Shown here in pieces: positions 1 to 5,409 of a stretch of 5,409 nt of DNA. A model generated the notes under the pieces. That model saw only the letters and a list, made by a program, of their open reading frames with translations, did no database searches and was not told where the DNA came from. How positions within the stretch are numbered: the stretch's first letter is position 1; every line of letters starts with the position of its first letter. The DNA is from Candidatus Dormiibacterota bacterium. GTDB lineage: Bacteria; Chloroflexota; Dormibacteria; Dormibacterales; Dormibacteraceae. Location: NCBI GenBank assembly GCA_003151665.1, contig PLYD01000069.1, positions 1 to 5,409 of the forward strand, read 5' to 3'. A program made the translations under genes and the position numbers.

Positions 1-1496
1 CCGCGAATGATCACGCGGCGCGTTTCTGCCGGGTCGATGACGTCGTCGATCATCGCCCAGCCCGCTGCGAGATAAGGGTTGATCTGCGACCTGATCGTCT
101 CGATCAGCCGGCCGCGCGTCTCCTCAGGGTTGGCTGAGGCCTCGATCTGCTTGTTGAAGATGATATTGACGGCGCCCTCGGGCCCCATCACCGAGATCTC
201 CGCGAGGGGCCACGCGACGATGAGGTCCGGCTGGTAACCCTTGCCGCACATCACGTAATAACCCGCCCCGTAGGCCTTGCGCATGATCACGGTGACCTTG
301 GGCACCGTGGCCTCCGAGGTTGCGTACAGCATCTTGGCGCCGTGGCGGATGATGCCTTCTTTCTCCACCTGCGAGCCGACCATGAAGCCGGGGACGTCCA
401 TCAGGTAGACGAGCGGGACGTTGAACGCGTCGCACATCCGGATGAAACGGGCGGCTTTGTCCGCGGAGTCGGAGTCGAGGATGCCTCCCTTCTGCATCGG
501 CTGGTTGGCGACCACGCCCACCGCATGCCCGCCGGCCCGCGCGAAGCCGACCACTATGTTCTTCGCCCACGCCGGCTTGATCTCGAACCACGAGTCGCGG
601 TCGAACACCGCATTGATCACGCGCTTGACGTCATAGGCGGCGCGTGGATTCGTGGGCACGATCTTTTCGAGCCCATCGACATCTCGATCGCCACTGTCGT
701 CGGTGGCGCGGAATGGCGGCTCGTCCGTGTTGCTGGACGGCAGGTACGACAGGAATCGCCGCACCATTGCGATGCACTCGCGATCGTCTTCAACCTCGTT
801 GTCGCCCACGCCCGACTCGTAGCAGTGCACCTGCGAGCCGCCCATGTCGTGGTCGGTGACGTCCTCGCCGGTGGCTGCCTTCACGAGGCGCGCCCCTCCC
901 AGCGACATCGATGAGGTTTCCTTGACCATCGGTACGAAGTCCGCGAGGCCTGGGATGTAGGCAGTGCCGGCCGAGCACGGGCCGAGCATCGCCGCGACCT
1001 GGGGGATGACACCCGACATCACCACCTGGTCGTAGAAGAGGTATCCGGTCCCGGCGAACGTGGAGCCTGCGGCCTCCTGGATGCGCGCACCCGCCGAGTC
1101 GAGCAGCCACACGATCGGCCGGCGATATCGAAGCGCAAGCTCGCGGACCCTGGCGGCCTTGAACTGCTCGCCCACCGCGCCCATCGACCCTGCCATGACC
1201 GTGAAGTCGTAGGCGATGACCCACACCTCGCGGCCTTCGACTTCGCCGTGACCTGTGACCACCCCGTCCGCCGGCGTGCCGTCTGTATCCGGTTCGCCGC
1301 CGCGCACCGCCTGCTGCGAGGCGAGAAGGCCGAACTCGACGAAGGTGTCCTGGTCGAAGAGGAGGTCGATCCGCTCGCGCACGGTGAGCTTGCCGCGCTC
1401 GTGCTGTTTGGCGATCTTCTCCTTGCCGCCCATCCCGAGGTTCTGCTGCCGGCGCGACTTGAGCTCCGAGATTCTGGCCGAGTAGTCCTCGCTCAC
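1..1496 (-). CDS. Acyl-CoA carboxylase carboxyltransferase (beta) subunit, 3' end cut by window edge
   Basis: This is the carboxyltransferase subunit of a biotin-dependent acyl-CoA carboxylase (propionyl-/methylmalonyl-CoA type). It moves carboxyl from biotin to the acyl-CoA alpha carbon in the cytoplasm. 498 codons are present; the family is about 510-530 residues, so only a short C-terminal piece is missing. Family marks seen: an N-terminal helix with KEKIAKQHERGKLTVRERI (25-43), YDFTVMAGSMG (96-106), the N-domain oxyanion region DSAGARIQEAAGS (133-145), SGVIPQVAAMLGPCSAGTAY (161-180), and the C-domain DVPGFMVG (367-374), GIIRHGAK (381-388), RKAYGAGYYVM (406-416) and AWPLAEISVMG (428-438). 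The GTG start overlaps the glycosyltransferase stop (GTGA) and has GGAGG 9 nt upstream. An internal ATG at codon 22 would cut conserved N-terminal sequence. The biotin carboxylase/carrier partner is not in the window. Substrate is uncertain: Tyr414 sits where PccB enzymes usually have Asp. Methylmalonyl-/glutaconyl-CoA decarboxylase alpha subunits are related alternatives. Confidence 0.93.
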   Translation of the reverse strand, partial: MSEDYSARISELKSRRQQNLGMGGKEKIAKQHERGKLTVRERIDLLFDQDTFVEFGLLASQQAVRGGEPDTDGTPADGVVTGHGEVEGREVWVIAYDFTVMAGSMGAVGEQFKAARVRELALRYRRPIVWLLDSAGARIQEAAGSTFAGTGYLFYDQVVMSGVIPQVAAMLGPCSAGTAYIPGLADFVPMVKETSSMSLGGARLVKAATGEDVTDHDMGGSQVHCYESGVGDNEVEDDRECIAMVRRFLSYLPSSNTDEPPFRATDDSGDRDVDGLEKIVPTNPRAAYDVKRVINAVFDRDSWFEIKPAWAKNIVVGFARAGGHAVGVVANQPMQKGGILDSDSADKAARFIRMCDAFNVPLVYLMDVPGFMVGSQVEKEGIIRHGAKMLYATSEATVPKVTVIMRKAYGAGYYVMCGKGYQPDLIVAWPLAEISVMGPEGAVNIIFNKQIEASANPEETRGRLIETIRSQINPYLAAGWAMIDDVIDPAETRRVIIR

Positions 1497-2200
1497 GGGC
1501 GTGATCCTCCCACAAGGAGATCCTCACGCTTGCCCCAGCGATCGAGGAACCGGTAGAAGTTGCGGCGCGAAAGCCGGTCGCGCTCAGCGGGGGCAGTCGC
1601 CTCCCACAGGCGATGTTGGTATCTGTCCAGCGGCAGCCCGGGAACGGCGACCGCGCGCCCGCCCTTATCTCGGAGTCGGAAGCTGAAGTCGATGTCGGCG
1701 ATCCGGTAGAAGCGGAACTTCGGATCGAAGCCCTGCACCGCCTGGGCGTCCGCCCGCCGAAAGGCCATGCAGTAGGCCTCGATCGCATCCACGTCAGGGC
1801 CCGGATCCTCCTCGAACTCCTTCAGCGTGCCCTTGCCCCGAATGCCGAACGGGCCGGCGACCACCACCGACGGGTCCGCCAGCGCAGCGATCAACGGTGA
1901 GACGGCGTCGCCGGTGAGCTCGATTCCGGGGTCAAACAGCACGCAGATTTCGCCCGTGGCCGCCTCGATGCCGGCGTTGACGGCCGTGGCATAGCCGAGC
2001 GGAGGATCCAGCCTGATCGAGCGCAGCCGGTATGCGGAGCGGGTGTGCAGCCAGCCGGCCATGCGGGTGTCACCCGAGTTGTCGACCACGATGGCTTCGA
2101 AGTCCGCCTTGCAGTGCGTGAAGACCGACAGCAGCCACCGCTCGATGTCTGGGATCCAACCGTGGGCGACTGTTATCAGCGAGACGGCCCGAGGCGTCAC
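1493..2200 (-). CDS. Family 2 glycosyltransferase (GT-A fold), possibly N-terminally extended
   Basis: Likely an inverting nucleotide-sugar glycosyltransferase; acceptor and sugar cannot be told. From the GTG start it is 235 residues. Seen in order: beta-strand start AVSLITVAHGW (5-15), the nucleotide-binding IVVDNSG (37-43), LGYATAVNAGIEAATGE (68-84), the DxD-position segment LFDPGIEL (88-95), and the acceptor-side block GFDPKFRFY...DIDFSFRLRDKG (157-180), like the GFDE-FF-EDvDlclR block of rhamnosyltransferase-type GT2 proteins. The DxD-type motif is weak (FDPG instead of NPD/DDD). No membrane segment or signal peptide is visible, so it is probably cytoplasmic. The GTG at 2200 is the first ATG/GTG/TTG in this frame after a stop at 2588-2590 and has a weak GGGGG purine run 8 nt upstream. 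The frame stays open upstream and encodes a CysRS-tail-like segment, so the true N-terminus may lie further right. The gene overlaps the next one by 4 nt. Confidence 0.85.
   Translation of the reverse strand: MTPRAVSLITVAHGWIPDIERWLLSVFTHCKADFEAIVVDNSGDTRMAGWLHTRSAYRLRSIRLDPPLGYATAVNAGIEAATGEICVLFDPGIELTGDAVSPLIAALADPSVVVAGPFGIRGKGTLKEFEEDPGPDVDAIEAYCMAFRRADAQAVQGFDPKFRFYRIADIDFSFRLRDKGGRAVAVPGLPLDRYQHRLWEATAPAERDRLSRRNFYRFLDRWGKREDLLVGGSRP
1506..1510 (-). promoter_or_regulatory. Ribosome binding site of the carboxyltransferase gene
   Basis: GGAGG on the minus strand, 9 nt before the GTG at 1496 and lying inside the end of the glycosyltransferase gene. It supports the GTG start, and with the GTGA stop/start overlap it suggests translational coupling. 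Confidence 0.75.
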
Positions 2201-2383
2201 CGGTTCGTCCCCCGGCGCGGGAGCTTTCAGCGCGTGGAGCTCGCTCCCGGTGGCGCTGTCGAGAACGTCCCACCCACCCGCGCGCAGCTGGTCGCGGATC
2301 GCATCGGCCGCCTCGAAGTCGCGATCGCGGCGGCGCTCGACGCGCTCAGCTAGCAGCCTCTCGGCTTGTGAGCGGTCCGCTGC
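2201..2383 (-). other. Coding-like segment resembling the cysteinyl-tRNA synthetase C-terminal tail, in frame with the glycosyltransferase
   Basis: The stretch between the etfA stop and the GTG at 2200 is open in the glycosyltransferase frame for 60 codons (2380 down to 2201). About 49 of the 60 third positions are G or C, as in real genes here. Its translation contains AERLLAERVERRR, RDFEAADAIRDQLRAGGWDV and LDSATGSEL. This matches the pattern of the CysRS C-terminal end, in which a helix rich in Arg/Ala leads into 'DF..AD.IRD.L...G..V.D...G'. It then runs through a Pro/Ala linker (KAPAPGDEP) straight into the glycosyltransferase strand. No ATG, GTG or TTG occurs in frame; CTG at 2356 is the best unusual start but has GAGAGG directly abutting it. 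It may be an N-terminal domain of the glycosyltransferase, a decayed fusion, or the effect of a sequence error. The CysRS likeness is from remembered family sequences; no catalytic synthetase domain is present. Confidence 0.7.
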
Positions 2384-3342
2384 TACCCCTTCTTCGCTTT
2401 GACCGCGGCGGTCAGCGCGGGGACGATCTTCAGCGCGTCGCCAACCACGCCGAGGTCGGCCATCTTCATGATCGGGGCCTCTGCGTCCTTGTTGATGGCG
2501 ATGATGACCTTCGAGGCCTTCATGCCCACCGTGTGTTGCATGGCGCCCGAGATGCCCACCGCGATGTACACGCCCGGCCGCACGGATTTACCCGTCTGGC
2601 CGACCTGCATCGAGTACGGGACCCAGCCCGCATCGACGACCGCGCGGCTTGCGCCAACGGCACCGCCAAGGGCGCCCGCGAGCGCCTCGAGCAGAGCAAA
2701 GTTGTCGGGACCGCCCATGCCGCGGCCGCCGCTGATGACGACCTTGGCGTCCTCGAGCTTGACCTTCTCGGAAGCCTCAACTACGCGCTCGACGATGTGC
2801 GCGCGCTTGGAGTCGGCGCCGATCGCGGCGTCCACCTCCTTGATCTCAGCCGTCCCTCCGCTCTCCGAAGGTTCGAAGGACTTGGGTCTGATGAGGATGA
2901 TCGCGGGCTTCTTGTTCGCCCGCATCGACGCGACCTTTGCGCCGCCAAAGTAGGGCACGCTCGCAACGAAGCCGCCGTCTTTCGCGTCAACGTCGCCGGC
3001 GTTAGAGATGAGGCCGACATCGAGCCGCGCGGCCAGGCGGCCCGCGACGTCGCGGGAATCCGACGTGAAGCCAAACAGGATGAGGTCTGGTGACTGCGCC
3101 TTGTACAGTGCGGCCAGCGCGTCGGTCGCGGGCTCTGCGATGAAATCGTCAAAGGCCTTGTCCTCGTTGACGTAGACGACCTTCGCCCCGTGCTTGCCCA
3201 GAGTCGCTGCTGCTTCCTTCGCGCCCGAGCCGAGCGCGACCGCCTCGACGTCGCCAAGCTCTCGCGCCTTCGCCATCAGCTCCAATGCGGTCGGCTGGAG
3301 CTTGCCCTGGTTCAACTCTGCGTACACCCAGATTTTTGCCAT
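2383..3342 (-). CDS. etfA: Electron transfer flavoprotein alpha subunit
   Basis: EtfA (319 residues, normal length) pairs with EtfB and holds the FAD that accepts electrons from acyl-CoA dehydrogenases, passing them usually to ETF:quinone oxidoreductase. The N-terminal domain starts [10 protein letters not shown]. The C-terminal FAD domain (about 198-319) is intact: SGGRG (204-208), [13 protein letters not shown] (230-242), QVGQTGKSV (246-254), [12 protein letters not shown] (259-270), GMKASK (273-278) and INKDAEAPI (283-291). The Arg, Ser-Arg, Gln-Thr-Gly and His/Asn positions that contact FAD in known ETFs are all present. The ATG directly follows the etfB TAG with no spacer, and AAGG lies 8 nt upstream, inside the end of etfB, so translation is probably coupled. 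No Fe-S domain is fused at the N-terminus. The stop TAG is preceded by a GGGG run, discussed as a possible frameshift site. Confidence 0.97.
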   Translation of the reverse strand: MAKIWVYAELNQGKLQPTALELMAKARELGDVEAVALGSGAKEAAATLGKHGAKVVYVNEDKAFDDFIAEPATDALAALYKAQSPDLILFGFTSDSRDVAGRLAARLDVGLISNAGDVDAKDGGFVASVPYFGGAKVASMRANKKPAIILIRPKSFEPSESGGTAEIKEVDAAIGADSKRAHIVERVVEASEKVKLEDAKVVISGGRGMGGPDNFALLEALAGALGGAVGASRAVVDAGWVPYSMQVGQTGKSVRPGVYIAVGISGAMQHTVGMKASKVIIAINKDAEAPIMKMADLGVVGDALKIVPALTAAVKAKKG

Positions 3343-4101
3343 CTAGAGCACCTTCGCCTGGACGAGGACCTGGATGATCTGGTCGACCGCGGTCCCGTCG
3401 TCCTGGATGATCACGCCGGCCTTGCGCGTCTCGGCCTGTGACAGGCCCTCGATGGTCTCGGCCGGCTCCCCCTTCTCGATGGCGAGGTCGCCAAGGCCAA
3501 TCTGCTTTATCTCTTTCGAGCGCGCGGCCATGATTCCTTTCAGCGAGGCATAACGCGGCTCGGCGATGCCGGCGGTCACGCTGATCAAGACTGGAGTCGC
3601 TGCCTCAACGATCTGGTAGCCGTCGGCGGTCTGCCGGTGGACCTTGATGGTCGAGCCATCCACCTCAACTTTCTTGGCGATCGTCAGCTGCGGCATGCCC
3701 AACAGCTCGGCGAGCATCGGCGGCACCATGCCCGTGCTTCCGTCGTATGACTCGGTGCCGCAGATCACAATGTCCGGCGCCTCTGCCTTTATGGCGGCGG
3801 CGAGCACGCGTGCTGTCAGGAGGGCGTCGGCGCCGGCGAGCTGAGCATCGGTTATGAGGACGCCACGGTCAGCGCCCATCGAGAGGCCTTTTCGGATCGC
3901 ATCCTTCGCGCGCTCCGGGCCCATCGAAACGAGGACTACCTCTCCCCCATGGGCTTCTTTCAGCTGAAGGGCCTCTTCGACGCCGCACTCATCGCCGGGG
4001 TCGAGGACCACTTCTTTGTCGCGAGCCAGTGTGTTGTCGGCTTCGAGGACCGTTAATGAGTTGGGGTCGGGCACCTGCTTGACGGTGACGACGATCTTCA
4101 C
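3343..4101 (-). CDS. etfB: Electron transfer flavoprotein beta subunit
   Basis: EtfB is the AMP-binding partner of EtfA and provides the surface that docks on acyl-CoA dehydrogenases. From the GTG at 4101 it is 252 residues, normal for the family. Seen: VKIVVTVKQVPDP (1-13), DECGVEEALQLKE (37-49), GPERAKDAIRKGLSMGADRG (61-80), the nucleotide loop CGTESYDGSTGMVP (114-127) followed by AELLGMPQLT (131-140), the signature-like VHRQTADGYQIVEAATP (154-170), and the docking-loop region EPRYASLKGIMAARSKEI (181-198). The frame is open 15 codons further up to a GTG at 4146, but that piece overlaps the end of mobA and is not family-like. The GTG at 4101 has a perfect GGAGG 7 nt upstream and begins exactly where family members begin. 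It lies 31 nt after mobA and abuts etfA. The TESYDGSTG loop resembles actinobacterial-type EtfB more than the QAIDDD form of mitochondrial/proteobacterial ETF. Confidence 0.96.
   Translation of the reverse strand: MKIVVTVKQVPDPNSLTVLEADNTLARDKEVVLDPGDECGVEEALQLKEAHGGEVVLVSMGPERAKDAIRKGLSMGADRGVLITDAQLAGADALLTARVLAAAIKAEAPDIVICGTESYDGSTGMVPPMLAELLGMPQLTIAKKVEVDGSTIKVHRQTADGYQIVEAATPVLISVTAGIAEPRYASLKGIMAARSKEIKQIGLGDLAIEKGEPAETIEGLSQAETRKAGVIIQDDGTAVDQIIQVLVQAKVL
3351..3354 (-). promoter_or_regulatory. Ribosome binding site of etfA inside etfB
   Basis: AAGG on the minus strand, 8 nt before the etfA ATG and within the last codons of etfB. The stop TAG and the start ATG touch directly, so terminating ribosomes could restart on etfA and keep the subunits near 1:1. 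Confidence 0.6.
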
Positions 4102-4108
4102 AAGGCAG

Positions 4109-4113
4109 CCTCC
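4109..4113 (-). promoter_or_regulatory. Ribosome binding site deciding the etfB start
   Basis: GGAGG on the minus strand, 7 nt before the GTG at 4101 and within the 31-nt mobA-etfB gap. It favours the GTG at 4101 over the upstream GTG at 4146. Confidence 0.85.
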
Positions 4114-4132
4114 AGTAAGGGAAGAGAACAGC

Positions 4133-4711
4133 TCAATTATCACCACGGCTGAGTTCGTGACGAAACCGCTCGTAGTCGTCGGGGCCGTTCAGACTCCGAA
4201 ACAGGTGGGATTCGAGGCCTTCGAGCCAGGTGACTTCGAGCTGCTCGGCCAGGTCGGAAGCCTTGAACTGACCGGCGTCGAGAGCGGCCGTGATGTGCGC
4301 TAACGCGGAGCGCCGATAGGCCGCGCACGTGGGCTCCGCCCGACCGTCGATTCGTGGAATCGCAGCATCGCAACCGGCCGAGGCGGCCACCGCCATCTCC
4401 GCTATTTCCCGTGTCACATAGGGCATGTCGCAGGCGACCGCAAACGTGACGTCGTTTCGGGCCGCGCCGAGGCCGGCCTCAAGGCCCGCGAGCGGCCCGG
4501 CGGACGGCTTGCGATCGAAGACAAGGCGGTACGGAAGATGCTCATGAACCTGCTCGGGCTGGGCAAACGAGACCACCACCTCAGAAAACGCAGGGACGAG
4601 CCGATCCACGACCCACCGTAAGAGGGTCGTCTCCCCCACCTCGAGCCACGCCTTGGTGCGGCCCATCCGGCGACTGTCACCACCCGCGAGCACCAGCAGC
4701 GTGGCTTGCAT
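4133..4711 (-). CDS. mobA: Molybdenum cofactor guanylyltransferase
   Basis: MobA transfers GMP from GTP to Mo-molybdopterin, giving the guanine dinucleotide cofactor used by DMSO-reductase-type enzymes. The 192 residues match the family's usual length (about 190-200). Seen: the GTP-binding loop LAGGDSRRMGRTK (8-20), FDRKPSAGPLAGLEAGL (65-81), the metal-binding ACDMPY (93-98), EPTCAAYRRSAL (126-137) in the usual 'P..alyr' place, and the closing RSLNGPDDYERF (172-183), where most members have F-N-x-N-T-P-E-D. A related CTP-using MocA/CoxI-type nucleotidyltransferase is less likely given the LAGG-SRRMG and CDMP motifs. Start is chosen at ATG 4711; an in-frame ATG at 4723 (four more residues, MIVV) is equally possible, and neither has a clear ribosome site. 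The frame is open on to 5086, but that part is antisense to the amidohydrolase. It is the first gene of the minus-strand run. Confidence 0.93.
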   Translation of the reverse strand: MQATLLVLAGGDSRRMGRTKAWLEVGETTLLRWVVDRLVPAFSEVVVSFAQPEQVHEHLPYRLVFDRKPSAGPLAGLEAGLGAARNDVTFAVACDMPYVTREIAEMAVAASAGCDAAIPRIDGRAEPTCAAYRRSALAHITAALDAGQFKASDLAEQLEVTWLEGLESHLFRSLNGPDDYERFRHELSRGDN

Positions 4712-4717
4712 CACGAC

Positions 4718-4723
4718 TATCAT
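4718..4723 (+). promoter_or_regulatory. Possible -10 element (TATCAT) for the amidohydrolase gene
   Basis: TATCAT matches TATAAT at five of six positions and ends 9 nt before the GTG at 4733. Transcription starting 6-7 nt downstream would begin almost at the start codon, giving a nearly leaderless mRNA; this fits the lack of a Shine-Dalgarno. No -35 element is recognisable at the right spacing, so this is only a suggestion. Confidence 0.25.
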
Positions 4724-4732
4724 CGGCCCGCC

Positions 4733-5409
4733 GTGCGCGCGATAGATTTCCACGTCCATTTGCCCACCCCGGACTGGCTCGACAAGTCGATGAAGGGGTA
4801 CGTGGAGGCGGCCGAGGCGTACTTCCGCTCGAAGATCGTCAGGCGCACGATCGAGGAACTCGCGAGCGATTACGAGAAGCTCGACGTGTTGGCGGTGCTC
4901 CTGGCCTGGGACGCCGAGACCGCGACCCACCGGCCGCGGGTGCCGAATGAGGTGGTCGCCCAAGCATGCGGCGACTTTCCGAAGGCCTTCGTGGGCTTCG
5001 GCAGCGTCGACCCGCTGAAGGGAGAGAGGGCGATAGCGGAGCTCGACAACATCAGCTTCATGGAGCTCAAGGGCGTCAAGCTCCACCCCTCCCTGCAGGC
5101 CTTCGCGCCGGACGACGAGCGTTATTGGCCTCTATACGAGCGTTGCGAGGAGCTCGGCTTGGCCATCCTGTTCCACACCGGCACCAGCGGGATCGGCGCA
5201 GGGCAGCCGGGCGGACAGGGCATCCGCCTCGACTACGCGCGGCCGATCAGGCTCGACGCGGTCGCGGCCTCATTCCCCAACCTCAACATCATCGCCGCAC
5301 ACTTCGGCTACCCGTGGCACATGGAGCTGCTGGCGATGGCCCTGCACAAGACCAACATCTACATCGACATCTCAGGCTGGGCGCCGCGCTACATCCCAAC
5401 CGAGGTCCT
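4733..5409 (+). CDS. Metal-dependent amidohydrolase (amidohydrolase-related, ACMSD/decarboxylase type), 3' end cut by window edge
   Basis: A TIM-barrel metal-dependent hydrolase or decarboxylase of the amidohydrolase-related family (PF04909), which includes ACMSD, gamma-resorcylate decarboxylase and 4-oxalomesaconate hydratase-like enzymes. 225 complete codons are present of the usual 280-340. Seen: the metal motif DFHVH (5-9, ligands His7 and His9), FVGFGSVDP (86-94), GVKLHPSLQAF (114-124), LAILFHTG with His148 (143-150), IIAAHFGYPWH with His190 and His196 (186-196), and YIDISGWAP (210-218). The last metal/catalytic Asp, expected further on, is beyond the edge. The GTG start gives V-R-A-I-D-F-H-V-H, matching the common M-R-A-I-D-F-H-x-H start. 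No Shine-Dalgarno is visible; an in-frame TTG at 4706 would lie inside mobA. Substrate is unknown. It is divergent from mobA, so it need not share its job. Confidence 0.9.
   Translation, partial: MRAIDFHVHLPTPDWLDKSMKGYVEAAEAYFRSKIVRRTIEELASDYEKLDVLAVLLAWDAETATHRPRVPNEVVAQACGDFPKAFVGFGSVDPLKGERAIAELDNISFMELKGVKLHPSLQAFAPDDERYWPLYERCEELGLAILFHTGTSGIGAGQPGGQGIRLDYARPIRLDAVAASFPNLNIIAAHFGYPWHMELLAMALHKTNIYIDISGWAPRYIPTEV

Noticed and set aside
342..914. 190-codon plus-strand open frame
   Set aside because: Antisense to the carboxyltransferase; its His/Arg-rich composition reflects the complement of conserved codons.
790..1788. Long minus-strand open frame across the glycosyltransferase/carboxyltransferase junction
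   Set aside because: Arg/Gly/Ala-rich translation typical of an out-of-frame reading in GC-rich DNA; both real genes on the same strand explain the sequence.
2201..2382. Ordinary non-coding intergenic region with promoter or terminator
   Set aside because: No stem-loop plus T run or convincing -35/-10 pair was seen; it is open, codon-biased and protein-like in the downstream gene's frame.
2368..3093. 241-codon plus-strand open frame
   Set aside because: Antisense shadow of etfA; no recognisable domain, while etfA is fully conserved on the other strand.
4102..4132. Terminator between mobA and etfB
   Set aside because: The 31-nt gap has no GC-rich hairpin followed by a T run and instead carries the etfB ribosome site, so read-through is expected.
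4102..4146. A 15-residue N-terminal extension of EtfB
   Set aside because: It overlaps the mobA end, does not look like the family, and the GTG at 4101 has an ideal GGAGG.
4712..5086. A 125-codon upstream extension of the mobA frame
   Set aside because: It lies antisense to the well-supported amidohydrolase, shows no MobA-family likeness, and MobA is complete without it.

Overview
The window is a compact, GC-rich bacterial segment of core metabolism. Codon third positions are strongly G/C, and GTG starts are common: four of the six genes are best started on GTG. No RNA gene, mobile element, CRISPR array or phage gene was seen. Protein flavour (the Thr-Glu-Ser-Tyr-Asp loop of EtfB, the carboxyltransferase sequence, high GC) resembles Actinomycetota and neighbouring high-GC lineages such as Chloroflexota or Dormibacterota. 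This is an impression from remembered family sequences, not a computed placement.

Layout: five genes run on the minus strand, right to left. They are mobA (4133-4711), etfB (3343-4101), etfA (2383-3342), a family 2 glycosyltransferase (1493-2200, possibly longer) and an acyl-CoA carboxylase carboxyltransferase subunit (1496 leftwards, cut by the window edge). Gaps are 31 nt, 0 nt (TAG directly followed by ATG), 182 nt and a 4-nt GTGA overlap, so they look like one transcription unit. A sixth gene, a metal-dependent amidohydrolase of the ACMSD/decarboxylase type (4733 to the right edge), diverges from mobA with about 21 bp between start codons. It is also cut by the edge.

Function: EtfB and EtfA form the electron transfer flavoprotein that takes electrons from acyl-CoA dehydrogenases. 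The carboxyltransferase carboxylates a short acyl-CoA with a biotin subunit not in the window. Together they suggest acyl-CoA catabolism (fatty acids, branched-chain amino acids). MobA attaches GMP to molybdopterin and serves unrelated molybdoenzymes. The glycosyltransferase does not obviously belong to this theme.

The most interesting place is 2201-2383. This 182-nt 'gap' is open in the glycosyltransferase frame and encodes a segment closely resembling the C-terminal helical tail of cysteinyl-tRNA synthetase, but no ATG, GTG or TTG start lies upstream of it before the stop codon at 2588-2590. Either the glycosyltransferase carries an N-terminal CysRS-tail-like domain started in an unusual way (CTG, or a -1 slip on the GGGG run next to the etfA stop), or the segment is a remnant, or the sequence has an error.
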